From Corynebacterium stationis (GTDB taxonomy: Bacteria; Actinomycetota; Actinomycetes; Mycobacteriales; Mycobacteriaceae): a stretch of 64,000 nucleotides of DNA. Every line of letters starts with the position of its first letter. Position 1 is the first letter of the stretch. Below the pieces are notes generated by a model. That model ran no database searches. It had not been told where the DNA came from and saw only the letters and a program-made list of their open reading frames with translations. The translations under genes and the position numbers were made by a program. Below, in pieces: positions 53,157 to 62,206 of the stretch. The DNA lies in assembly GCF_001941345.1 (NCBI RefSeq), contig NZ_CP009251.1, forward strand, positions 682,001 to 746,000. The letters are read 5' to 3'.

Positions 53157-53216
53157 GATTCACCAAAATGTGCAATTCCCGTGATGGCTCTCTCTTTCGC
53201 TTTTGCTTTTCGATGC

Positions 53217-54884
53217 CTAACTTGCAGGCAGTGAGAAGTCCTTATCCGCAATCACATTGATCAGAGCTGAGCGCTTATCTTCTCTCACTGCCTTCAACGC
53301 CTGCTCAATTGCATCAGCAACCTCGTCATTCAAGCGTACGGTTTGCCCGAACGCGCCGTAACCTTCAGCGACCTTTGCAAAATCCGGATTCTTAATTTGA
53401 GTACCGGAGATGCGGCGAGGGAAGTGGTTTTCTTGGTGGTCTCGAATGGTGCTGAACTCTCCATTAGAAACCACGACAATAAGGATCGGGGCGTCATATT
53501 GAACTGCAGTAGCCAGTTCTTGGGAGTTCATGAGGAACTCACCATCGCCGGCAATGGTCACCACCGTGCGCGAAGGATCCTCCAAGGCTGAGGCCACAGC
53601 TGCGGGCACGCTGTAGCCCATCGAGCCGTTCTTGACGCTGAGCTGCGATGGGTACTGCTGGGTAGGCAAATAGCGCTGTGCCCAAATGCAGTGATTGCCC
53701 GCGCCGAAGGTGAAGAGCGCGGAATCATCCAACTGCTTTTGCAGCTGTTCAAAGACGACTTCCAAATTCACTGTCCCTTCTTTGGTATCCCGCAGCGGCG
53801 AATCTGTATCCGGCGTGGAAAACTCCGCGTGGTCCGCGCGTGCTTTTTCAAACCAAGCGGTACGAGCGGAGGCATCGGCAAGCGAAAGCGAATCAAGAGA
53901 AGCTACGAACTCAGTTGGAGTGGCCACGATGTGGTGAGCCACTGGGCCAGAATTACCTTGCAGAGCTGTATCAACATTGACGAAGATATTCTTCGCAGCA
54001 GGGGATTGGCGCAGCTTATATCCGTCGGTCGGGACATCAGTGAACAAGGCGCCAATGCCGATGACGAGGTCAGCGTTATTGAAGAGTTCAGCGGCAGCAT
54101 CGGAGCGGCCATAGCCCAACCATCCTGCATTGGCAGGGCTGTTGAAGGCAACGCGGTCCGAAACCCGCCAGTCATGCAACACCGGAATCTTGTTAGCCTC
54201 TGCAAACTTGGTCAAGGTCTGAGCTGCCTCAGGAGTCCAACCTGGCCCTCCTGCATAGAGCACTGGACTTTGAGCTTTGCCCAGTTCTTGTCGCAAGTAT
54301 TCAATGTCTGTGGTGGACACCGCGCCTTTGCTAACCGGGATGGGAGCTGCTCGGACACCTTCGAAAGGTTCATAGAGAACATCTTCGGGAAGACCGATGA
54401 CGACTGGTCCGGGGCGTCCGGAGGTCGCTGCGTGGAAAGCCTGAGCAACAATCTCGTGTGTACGTGAGGGGTCATCCAAGACAAAGACCCTCTTGGTCTG
54501 CGTGCCAAACCAAGCCTTCGGATCAAATTCTTGGAAGGACTCGCGGTCGCGGTCAGAGTTAGGGATCAAACCGACAAACAACACCAGCGGCGTGGCATCT
54601 TGCCATGCAGTATGGATTCCGACGAATGCATTCGCTGCGCCGGGGCCACGGGTGACCATGGCAACGCCTGGAGTATTGGTCAGCTTGCCATGCGCCTCAG
54701 CCATGTAGGTCGCGCCGCCTTCATGACGGCAGACGATGGTTTCAATATCGGTTTCATACAAGCCGTCAAGAACAGGGAGGAAGCTTTCACCAGGGACTTC
54801 GAAAATCCTTTTCACATCGTGGGCCTGCAGTGCTGACACGATGGCTTGTCCGACGTGCATGTGGCTGCTGCTGGTGGATGACAT
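53217..54884 (-). CDS. TPP-dependent acetolactate-synthase-like enzyme
   Basis: A 555-residue thiamine-pyrophosphate enzyme with the three domains of the ALS/benzoylformate-decarboxylase family. The N-terminal activating glutamate is in CRHEGGATYMAEAHGK near residue 55. The TPP motif GDGEFLMNSQELATAVQYDA, continuing to SNGEFSTI, is near residue 440. It is shorter than true acetolactate synthase and lacks an adjacent small subunit gene, so it is more likely a decarboxylase or lyase in a catabolic route. A GAAAGG precedes the ATG. It is 58 bases behind an MHS-type transporter gene. Confidence 0.85.
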   Translation of the reverse strand: MSSTSSSHMHVGQAIVSALQAHDVKRIFEVPGESFLPVLDGLYETDIETIVCRHEGGATYMAEAHGKLTNTPGVAMVTRGPGAANAFVGIHTAWQDATPLVLFVGLIPNSDRDRESFQEFDPKAWFGTQTKRVFVLDDPSRTHEIVAQAFHAATSGRPGPVVIGLPEDVLYEPFEGVRAAPIPVSKGAVSTTDIEYLRQELGKAQSPVLYAGGPGWTPEAAQTLTKFAEANKIPVLHDWRVSDRVAFNSPANAGWLGYGRSDAAAELFNNADLVIGIGALFTDVPTDGYKLRQSPAAKNIFVNVDTALQGNSGPVAHHIVATPTEFVASLDSLSLADASARTAWFEKARADHAEFSTPDTDSPLRDTKEGTVNLEVVFEQLQKQLDDSALFTFGAGNHCIWAQRYLPTQQYPSQLSVKNGSMGYSVPAAVASALEDPSRTVVTIAGDGEFLMNSQELATAVQYDAPILIVVVSNGEFSTIRDHQENHFPRRISGTQIKNPDFAKVAEGYGAFGQTVRLNDEVADAIEQALKAVREDKRSALINVIADKDFSLPAS

Positions 54885-54942
54885 TGGTGTGACCTTTCAA
54901 AAAATTCTTAGATAGAAGGAGATTAGGTAGAGCGCTGGGTGA

Positions 54943-56325
54943 TTAGGCTTCTTGGCGTACGACGTTATCTTTAACTCGGTACTTCTCTCCGACGAATCCG
55001 CCAACTGCGGTAATGAGCGCAACGATAATCAAAATGACAATGCCAGGTATTGAACTTGGCTGTTCATTGGTGGAATTCATCCAGGTAGCCAAGAACGGAA
55101 GCAGGCCAGAGATTGCGCCGGCAATATTGGCGCCAATTGCGACACCGGAGTAGCGCATTTCTGGAGGGAAAAGCTCGGACAAGAGCACCCCAGAAACAGA
55201 GTAGGTCACGGTGACTGCAGAAATGCCCAAGCAGACAGCGAATGTCAGCGCGATGGCATTTCCGGAATCGATCATGGTCCAAATTGGCCAGGACAGAAGT
55301 GCGGTGGCGACGCCACCCCAACCGATGATGCGGCCCGGCCCAAACTTCTCACCGAGGCGGCCGAAGAAGATGTTGATGAAGATCTGGCAGATTGCACCCA
55401 GCAGAGTCGCATTAACAACCATCTGGCGGTCGAGACCTAGGGTCTCGGTAGCGTAGCTCAGAACGTAGGTACTCATAACGAAGAATCCGCCGATGCCCAA
55501 CAATGCTGCTGCGGTTGCTAGTGCAAGTTGTGGCAAGTAATCGCGGAAGAGATCCTTGAGTGAACCCTTCTTTTTGTCGCCTTCTTCAACTGCACTGAGT
55601 GCTTCAAAGACCGGAGATTCTTCAACCTTCATACGAATCCACAGTGCAACGCCGAGGAATGGGAAGGCGATCAGGAATGGAATACGCCAACCCCACGAGT
55701 CAACTGACTCTTCTGGGAGCATGAGGACCAGGGCAAAGATACCGGAGGACAGCAACGTACCAACAGGAGAACCAATCTGGACCAGCGCCGCATAACGTCC
55801 GCGCTTTTCTTCTGGTGCGTGCTCAATTGCCATGGTGGTCGCACCACCCCATTCGCCACCGACGGCGACACCCTGGAACAGTCGGAGCACAGTCAGCATG
55901 ACTGGTGCCCAGACTCCAATGGAACCGTAGGTGGGGAGCAAACCGATGATGCCGGTGGCAATACCAATGACAACAATGGAGATAATCAGTGCTGGACGGC
56001 GGCCGTACTTGTCGCCAATTTGGCCGAACAGGACAGCGCCCAGAGGGCGTGCCAAGAAGCCAACACCGAAGGTAGCGAATGCTGCGAGTGTGGCATTCGC
56101 GCCGCCGACACCTGCAAAGAAGAGGTGGTTGAACACCAGAGCGGAAGCAGTGCCGAAGAGGAAGAAGTCATACCACTCAAGTGCCGTACCGATGAAGGCT
56201 GCACGCGCAATACGGCCAACTTCTTTAGGATCAACTTCTACTTCAGCGCCTTGAGCAATTTGTTCTTTGAGCTCGGCTGCTGACGGCTGACCCGATCCCG
56301 GTTGATGGTTTGTCGACGAAGTCAC
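54943..56325 (-). CDS. MHS-family MFS transporter
   Basis: A 460-residue metabolite:proton symporter of the MHS group (shikimate, alpha-ketoglutarate, proline/betaine). ALEWYDFFLFGTASALVFN near residue 48, RPLGAVLFGQIGDKYGRRPA near 92, and QGVAVGGEWGGATTMAIEHA near 150 are characteristic. The substrate is likely an organic acid. It is followed on the same strand by the TPP-enzyme gene, so it may import the acid that this enzyme handles. AAAGGGGA precedes the ATG. Confidence 0.88.
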   Translation of the reverse strand: MTSSTNHQPGSGQPSAAELKEQIAQGAEVEVDPKEVGRIARAAFIGTALEWYDFFLFGTASALVFNHLFFAGVGGANATLAAFATFGVGFLARPLGAVLFGQIGDKYGRRPALIISIVVIGIATGIIGLLPTYGSIGVWAPVMLTVLRLFQGVAVGGEWGGATTMAIEHAPEEKRGRYAALVQIGSPVGTLLSSGIFALVLMLPEESVDSWGWRIPFLIAFPFLGVALWIRMKVEESPVFEALSAVEEGDKKKGSLKDLFRDYLPQLALATAAALLGIGGFFVMSTYVLSYATETLGLDRQMVVNATLLGAICQIFINIFFGRLGEKFGPGRIIGWGGVATALLSWPIWTMIDSGNAIALTFAVCLGISAVTVTYSVSGVLLSELFPPEMRYSGVAIGANIAGAISGLLPFLATWMNSTNEQPSSIPGIVILIIVALITAVGGFVGEKYRVKDNVVRQEA

Positions 56326-56466
56326 TATGTGATCCCCTTTTATGTTCGGAATGTCGATTATGTATGTCTCAACACTCTAGGAACTGTGACATAGGTTTCA
56401 AGAGGTTAGTTTAAATACAGGTAATCGGCAAACTTTCAGCCCCGAAAATTGTGCTATTGCATATTT

Positions 56467-57600
56467 CTAATCGTGGGAGGACAGTGCGACAATCGCGAGG
56501 GCAGCATGTTTGGGCACGGTGATGTCTAATCCAGATTGGGTTGTAAATTGTTTAATTCGGTTGATGACAGTGTTGCGGTGACAAAACGATAACTGGGCGG
56601 TTTGTTTGATAGAACCGGTCTTGAGGTAGGCGTCTACCGTGGCGAGAATTGGATCATCGTTGCTTCTCAGCTCATTTGTGTAGGCGGTTATTTCTTCGAT
56701 TCTTCGCCCGTAAACTGAGGTGAGCGCTTTGCGTGCTACTGCCCACATGACATTGGTGATTGATTCCAGCTTTTTGGGGCGACCATAGGAGCTAAAGACT
56801 ACTGAGGATGAGCGCACCGCACGTCGTACTTCGGACAGGCCGACAACGGTCTCAAAGCGGATTCCCGGAAACCGTTCAACATCGAGGATGTGCGTTTCAA
56901 TTTCGGCGTCACCAGTTTGCCAAAAGGCTGCGTAACTTGTTCCAAAGCTTTGGCAGAAGATTCGTCCTGACGCCGTTGCCTTTTCAAGGGCTGAATGAGC
57001 TTCATCGGCGATGGATGGATGGAAGACCACTACTTCGCATTGCGTTGATTCCTCGATTTCCAGAATGTGGGAAATTTCGGTGAGGCCACGCTCACCGAGG
57101 GAATCTGAAGAAAATAGGCGGTCCAGGTAGCGGGAGTTAATAATGCGGAAGTCTTGCGCGGTGCGTGCTTCTTCGCGCTGAAAGGATGCGCGTACGTAGA
57201 AAGCGTATTCCGTGATGACGTAGTTGAGCTTTTCTACATGCTCTATTAGGACGGGCATGGATTCATCGCTGGCAATTCGTTTGAGGTAATTCCAAATGAT
57301 TTTGAAATCCAAGTGGATAGCGTCGACCAGTAGTGGAAGGTCAACACCTTGTCGAGCTCGGCGATGGCCAAAGCTTTCGGCATGTACCTTGAGTTGAGCT
57401 TGTTCTTGCACGGAAGTAGTAGCGCGCAACAACAGAGACAAGACTTCGAAAGCCGTTGACCGAATCTCGGAATCGGGGATCCCAGAATCGCCGTATAGGC
57501 CGATCTCGTTGAACTCATGTAGGAAGTCCTCGACGATTTGAGGGATGTGTTCTAGGGCTTGTGAGATGAGGTCTTCCCATTGGCGTTCGTGCATATGCAC
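56467..57600 (-). CDS. PucR/CdaR-family regulator, first copy
   Basis: A 377-residue regulator with a C-terminal PucR helix-turn-helix (about 320-370, with VDAYLKTGSIKQTAQLSFCH and RNTVINRIKQF) and a GGDEF-like middle part (about 185-290). The N-terminal 150 residues are helical, without the usual PucR N-domain. It lies between the MHS/TPP genes (same strand) and the divergent amidohydrolase gene, and so probably controls both sides. Such proteins act as activators for purine, amino-acid or related catabolic genes. Confidence 0.85.
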   Translation of the reverse strand: MHMHERQWEDLISQALEHIPQIVEDFLHEFNEIGLYGDSGIPDSEIRSTAFEVLSLLLRATTSVQEQAQLKVHAESFGHRRARQGVDLPLLVDAIHLDFKIIWNYLKRIASDESMPVLIEHVEKLNYVITEYAFYVRASFQREEARTAQDFRIINSRYLDRLFSSDSLGERGLTEISHILEIEESTQCEVVVFHPSIADEAHSALEKATASGRIFCQSFGTSYAAFWQTGDAEIETHILDVERFPGIRFETVVGLSEVRRAVRSSSVVFSSYGRPKKLESITNVMWAVARKALTSVYGRRIEEITAYTNELRSNDDPILATVDAYLKTGSIKQTAQLSFCHRNTVINRIKQFTTQSGLDITVPKHAALAIVALSSHD

Positions 57601-57719
57601 AACGATAGCTGTAAATCATTGGTGGATTTACAACTTCTTGAGAAAAATCCCAATCCGCATCTCAAGGGGACTACTTTGAGCCCTAGATCACAAACAAAAG
57701 CTAAGGATTTAGAGTCTTG

Positions 57720-59369
57720 ATGCAATCTCCTTTGAATCATTCACCCGTCACCGTCATTGATAACGCCCAGTTTCTGACCCAGGATCCGCAGAATCCTGAT
57801 GCTCAGGCAGTCGCGATCATTGAGGGGAAAATTGTGGCATTGGATGATGCCGCGCGTCAGTTCAGTCATGCAAAGAATATTGATGCTGGTGGTGCGGTAA
57901 TCACGCCGGGGTTTAATGATGTGCATGCGCATACCGTGTGGTTTGGCCAGACACTTCTAGAAATTGATTTGAGCCACGCCAGTGCTCCCGAAGATGTATA
58001 TGAAACAATCTCGCAAGCACTAGACGTAGACGAATCCAATGGCTCGGAGAAAGCCGATAAGTGGATTATTTCCTCGGGTTTCAACCCGAACTATCTCGAA
58101 GGCGCCGAACTAGAGATTCACAAGCTCGATGATGCTGCCGGAGGACGACCGCTGCTGATTAAGCACAACTCTGGACATGCCTACACCGTAAACACTAAGG
58201 CTTTGGAAATCGCAGGAGTCGATCCTCACAGCCCTCAGGCAATCGAAGGCGGAGAGATTGTCACCGATTCTGAGGGCAATGCCACCGGGCTGCTTGATGA
58301 AAACGCCATGCGCATTATCCAGGATATTCTCCAGCCAGAAGCAACGTCTGACTTGGTACAAGCGCTTGAGCGAGCGACAGCTCACTATGTATCTGAGGGA
58401 CTTACATCGGTTACAGACGCAGGTGTCGCTGGCGGATGGATAGGTCACTCTCCGCGTGAAATCGCTGCGTACCAGGAAGCGAAGCTACTTACTCGCATGC
58501 AGCTGATGCCAACCATCGATGTCCTGCATGATTTAGAGGGACACACTAGCGAGAAGACTGCTTTCGGTATAGATACTGGCCTTCGCACTGGGTTTGGTAA
58601 TGAACGACTGCAGATTGGCCCAACCAAGATTTTTACCGACGGTTCTCTCTTAGGCACAACCGCTGCGATGAGCGAGGACTACCAGTGCTGTTCGCACCAT
58701 GGATACTTCCAAGGTGACGTGAAGGTGATGAAATCTCAAGCGCTTAAAGCAGCGTCACTAGGGTGGTCCTTAGCGCTGCACGCGATTGGTGATGCCGCGG
58801 TGGAGTTCGCAATAGAGGTCATTACTGAAGCGACTTCTCGTTACGGCCAACCTTCGATGCCGCACCGAATTGAACACGGTGGTGTGGTGCAAGATTCACA
58901 AATTAAGAAGATTGCAGAGTCTGGAATCATCTTGGTTCCTCAACCCCGTTTCATTCGGGAATTCGGTGATTCGATGGCTGCCAAGATTGGCGAAGTTCGC
59001 ACTAATCTGTCTTATCCAGCAAAGCGTTTGCTCGATGCAGGAGTTGTTTTACCAGGAAGTTCCGACCGTCCAGTGGCCAACGGCTCGCCGCTGAAAGTCA
59101 TGGAAGCCTTCGTGCTCCGTGAAACTGAAACTGGAGAAATCTATGGTGCCGATGAGCGAATCACTGCGGCTGAAGCACTCTATGCCTACACAGCAGGCTC
59201 TGCCTTTGCCACTGGTTGGGCGGGAAAGAAGGGCCAAATCAAACCGGGACAGCTCGCTGACTTGGTGGTGCTGGGGGACAACCCGCTGGAAGTTGAACCA
59301 AATGGGATTAGCAATATCGACATTGTTGCCACCATGGTTGGCGGCGAATTGGTACACGGACAGTTTTAA
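57720..59369 (+). CDS. YtcJ-type amidohydrolase
   Basis: A 549-residue amidohydrolase_3-family protein. The metal-binding HxH is in FNDVHAHTVWFG near residue 70. Further ligands lie in IFTDGSLLGTTAAM near 302, LALHAIGDAAVEFAI near 345, MPHRIEHGG near 379 and SSDRPVANGSPLKV near 443. Such enzymes deacylate or hydrolyse amides of small nitrogen compounds; many substrates remain unknown. The ATG at 57720 or the TTG at 57717 are both possible starts after an AAGGA. It is followed after 41 bases by a carbamoylase-type hydrolase, so the two likely act in sequence. Confidence 0.86.
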   Translation: MQSPLNHSPVTVIDNAQFLTQDPQNPDAQAVAIIEGKIVALDDAARQFSHAKNIDAGGAVITPGFNDVHAHTVWFGQTLLEIDLSHASAPEDVYETISQALDVDESNGSEKADKWIISSGFNPNYLEGAELEIHKLDDAAGGRPLLIKHNSGHAYTVNTKALEIAGVDPHSPQAIEGGEIVTDSEGNATGLLDENAMRIIQDILQPEATSDLVQALERATAHYVSEGLTSVTDAGVAGGWIGHSPREIAAYQEAKLLTRMQLMPTIDVLHDLEGHTSEKTAFGIDTGLRTGFGNERLQIGPTKIFTDGSLLGTTAAMSEDYQCCSHHGYFQGDVKVMKSQALKAASLGWSLALHAIGDAAVEFAIEVITEATSRYGQPSMPHRIEHGGVVQDSQIKKIAESGIILVPQPRFIREFGDSMAAKIGEVRTNLSYPAKRLLDAGVVLPGSSDRPVANGSPLKVMEAFVLRETETGEIYGADERITAAEALYAYTAGSAFATGWAGKKGQIKPGQLADLVVLGDNPLEVEPNGISNIDIVATMVGGELVHGQF

Positions 59370-59410
59370 CCGCAAGCAAAGAATCGATTTGCTCTACTGA
59401 AAGGAACAGC

Positions 59411-60643
59411 ATGACTCAGGATTGGAATGAGCGATTCCTCAAGGACTTTGAAGCTATGAGCGCCAACGGCGCAACACCAGGAGGCGGAGTGGAACGCCAG
59501 GCTGCGAGTGAGGGAGATATTAAGAACCGTGAGTGGTTCGCTTCTCTCCTCAGTGGCTTAGGCGCGAAAGTTACTTATGACGACATTGGTAATCAGTATG
59601 GCTTGTTCGAATTTGATGCGGCGTTACCTTATGTCGGTCTCGGATCTCACCTAGATTCCCAGCCCCTAGCCGGGCGCTTCGATGGCGCCTACGGAGTTCT
59701 TGCCGGCGCACATGCAGCAGCGCGCCTCGTTGAGCGAATTAAAAAATCTGGGGAGAAGCCAACACGCAACATCGTGGTCATCAATTGGTTTAATGAGGAA
59801 GGCTCCCGCTTTGCGCCGTCGATGATGGGCAGTTCTGTATTCACCGGCAAGATGGATCTCAAGACCGCATTAGAGTCCACGGATCTATCCGGAACTACAG
59901 TTAAGGAAGCCATCTCTCAAGCCAACTGGCAACCGGTCCAGACACCGCCGAAGGTTTCAGAATATGCAGAAATTCACGTGGAACAGGGTAAAGACCTCGA
60001 ACACGCAGGAAATCAGATTGGATTGGTGACCGCGACTTGGGGCGCACGTAAATTCCAGCTAACGGTTAACGGCGAGCAAGGCCATACTGGCTCCACTCTC
60101 ATGGCTGACCGTAAGGACGCACTTTTTGGCGCCTCCCTCGTGATTGCAGAAGTGCGTCGCTTAACCGACAATTATGAGCCCGGACAACTACAAGCTTCAG
60201 TTTCTCAGCTCACGCTGGAACCAAACTCACCAGTCACCATCGCGCGTGAAGTGAAGTTCAACGTTGACCTGCGCTCACCAGACTCTCAAGTATTGGAGTC
60301 AGCACAGGAGCAACTTAACTCCATCATCGCATCGGCAGAGGAGGAGTCTAAGACCGCAATCGAGCGTGAACAGACACACTATTGGGACCTCAATCCATAT
60401 CCAGCCGCAGGCATTGAACTCAGCCGCGACGTAGTTAAGGAACTCGGGATTTCCCACCAAGAAATCTTTACAGTGGCTGGCCATGATTCCACCAACATGA
60501 AGGATCTGGTCCCAACCGTCATGTTGTTTGTCCCCAGCAAGGATGGAATCTCTCACAACGAAGCTGAGTACACGACACCTGAGGACTGCCTTGCCGGCGT
60601 TGAAATATTTACCGAGGTTGCGGCAAAACTTATTTTCTCTTAG
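59411..60643 (+). CDS. M20-family N-carbamoyl/allantoate-type amidohydrolase
   Basis: A 410-residue zinc-dependent hydrolase of the allantoate amidohydrolase/N-carbamoyl-L-amino-acid hydrolase group. The metal site includes LGSHLDSQPLAGRFDGAYG near residue 76, NWFNEEGSRFAPSMMGSSV near 124, and VEQGKDLEHAGNQIG near 193 (HVEQG). HDSTNMKDLVPTVMLFVPS near 357 ends the active site. It likely releases ammonia and CO2 from an N-carbamoyl compound made by the upstream amidohydrolase. An AAAGGAA stands before the ATG. Its stop codon overlaps that of the convergent PucR gene. Confidence 0.88.
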   Translation: MTQDWNERFLKDFEAMSANGATPGGGVERQAASEGDIKNREWFASLLSGLGAKVTYDDIGNQYGLFEFDAALPYVGLGSHLDSQPLAGRFDGAYGVLAGAHAAARLVERIKKSGEKPTRNIVVINWFNEEGSRFAPSMMGSSVFTGKMDLKTALESTDLSGTTVKEAISQANWQPVQTPPKVSEYAEIHVEQGKDLEHAGNQIGLVTATWGARKFQLTVNGEQGHTGSTLMADRKDALFGASLVIAEVRRLTDNYEPGQLQASVSQLTLEPNSPVTIAREVKFNVDLRSPDSQVLESAQEQLNSIIASAEEESKTAIEREQTHYWDLNPYPAAGIELSRDVVKELGISHQEIFTVAGHDSTNMKDLVPTVMLFVPSKDGISHNEAEYTTPEDCLAGVEIFTEVAAKLIFS

Positions 60644-62085
60644 TCCAGGTCGGTGTCGGTATCTTGGACAACTGCGAAGAGTAGTTCCGCAAAGACTGTG
60701 GGCTCTGAAAGGTCGACTTCGCAGAGCTGTTCAATTTGTGCGATGCGGTTGCGGGCGGTGTGGCGGTGGATTTTGAGTGCTTCGGCGGTTTGGTTGAGCT
60801 GCCCGCCTTTTCTTAAGTAGACGGATAATGTGCGGGCTAAGTCCAGATTGCGTTCGGCGTCGATGGTGCGCAGCACGTTGATGGTTTCGCGGCGTCGGCT
60901 GGCCAGTGCGGCGCGTACGACTTCGGAGTTGAGCCAGGGCATGGATTGGCTGCGCGGGGAGAGATATTCACCCAACGGAAGTGGGCGAGCACGCGCGACG
61001 AGTTCCTCAACGTGATCTGAAGACAGTTCGGTGGCGTGGATGCGTTTGCCAATGGCCACGCGCAAGCGGCGAAGTGAGCCGGCGAAGAGGTCGAGCATTT
61101 CTTGTAGTTCGGCATCGCCGCGGAATAAGACTAGAAAACTCAGTGGGTCTAATTGAGCGACATAAAGAAACTGCCCGCGGTCTTCCAGGTTCGCATCTAG
61201 AGCGAGCTTGCCGCGCTCAAGGCTGCGGGTGTCATCGGCGAGTGCCACTACCGGGCGCGTGAAACCTTCCTTGTCACGCGGAAAATCCAAGGTCGTGGGC
61301 AGCATCTGCGAAGGTGAGGTGGTATCCGGCAGGCCTAAGCTCAAACGCAGGGCAAAAGAATTGAGCTCATTGCGTGCTTGGCGCAGCTCCACCGGGCGAG
61401 CAAGCAACATGTCTGCCAGGCCAGCGCAGTGCCTGATTAATGAGCGATCTTCGGCGTTGATGGGATGATCAGAATCCACCTTCAGCGTGTGCTGCCGCTC
61501 GCCATGGGAGGTCATCTCATAAGAACTGAAGTACTTACGTTTGGCTGGTGGGGCGGTAGAAGCCACTACATCGTCGCGTTCATTAATGATGGAGAGCTCA
61601 ACATCAATGAAATAAGCAGCCTCATGCAGCAATTCCGTGAGGTTACCGCGGGTAGCAGTATGCGTGAGTTTTTCCTGCGCGGCCAAAAGCCGGCGCTGCG
61701 CAATATCGTTGCGGCGGCTTTGTTCCTGGTGGACTGCAGCAACGATGGAGATAAATGAGATCTGACGTGGGACCTCAAATAAACCAATGCCAAGTTCCTG
61801 TGCGGCCGCAATTACCGACTCCGGCACAGTAGGAAATATCAGACCCGTACCAATACCCACCGCCACCGCACCGGCCTCAGCCAGGTGGGCAAGGTAGGCA
61901 GCGAGCTCATCCTCGCGGTTGGCAAACGCAATTGCAATGGTGAGAACTACAGAATCCTGCTGAATGAACTCCGTGGCATCTTCCAACTCATTGGTCTGAA
62001 CACCAGAAAATGTGGCGGCAGTGGACGGGCAGATCGGGTTGACTTCCAAGGCGCCTTGGTTGAACAACCACTCAAATTCCAGCAT
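60640..62085 (-). CDS. PucR-family regulator, second copy
   Basis: A 481-residue PucR protein: an N-terminal PucR domain (about 1-115, with VPRQISFISIVAAVHQEQSR at its end), a GGDEF-like middle part and the C-terminal helix-turn-helix (LSVYLRKGGQLNQTAEALKI then RHTARNRIAQIE). I place the start at 62085, where the PucR domain begins (MLEFEWLFNQGAL). Longer frames up to 62208 run into the divergent transaminase start and encode no family sequence. No good ribosome-binding site helps to decide. It probably activates the divergent gabT-permease genes, as GabR-like PucR proteins do for 4-aminobutyrate use. Confidence 0.82.
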   Translation of the reverse strand: MLEFEWLFNQGALEVNPICPSTAATFSGVQTNELEDATEFIQQDSVVLTIAIAFANREDELAAYLAHLAEAGAVAVGIGTGLIFPTVPESVIAAAQELGIGLFEVPRQISFISIVAAVHQEQSRRNDIAQRRLLAAQEKLTHTATRGNLTELLHEAAYFIDVELSIINERDDVVASTAPPAKRKYFSSYEMTSHGERQHTLKVDSDHPINAEDRSLIRHCAGLADMLLARPVELRQARNELNSFALRLSLGLPDTTSPSQMLPTTLDFPRDKEGFTRPVVALADDTRSLERGKLALDANLEDRGQFLYVAQLDPLSFLVLFRGDAELQEMLDLFAGSLRRLRVAIGKRIHATELSSDHVEELVARARPLPLGEYLSPRSQSMPWLNSEVVRAALASRRRETINVLRTIDAERNLDLARTLSVYLRKGGQLNQTAEALKIHRHTARNRIAQIEQLCEVDLSEPTVFAELLFAVVQDTDTDLD

Positions 62086-62206
62086 CCAGCAATGTCCATT
62101 CTGTATATCCGAACCACAATCTTTCGCCATAGTGTACATGGTGCGCAACACAGTGAGTAGCCATACTGAGTGAGAACACAAAGATTGAGCCTTTGAAGGA
62201 GGAAGC

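Noticed and set aside
52990..53216. DtxR iron box upstream of the Fbp-type ABC operon
   Set aside because: I looked for the TTAGGTTAG/CTAACCTAA pattern and saw no convincing match, so iron as substrate is not supported by regulation.
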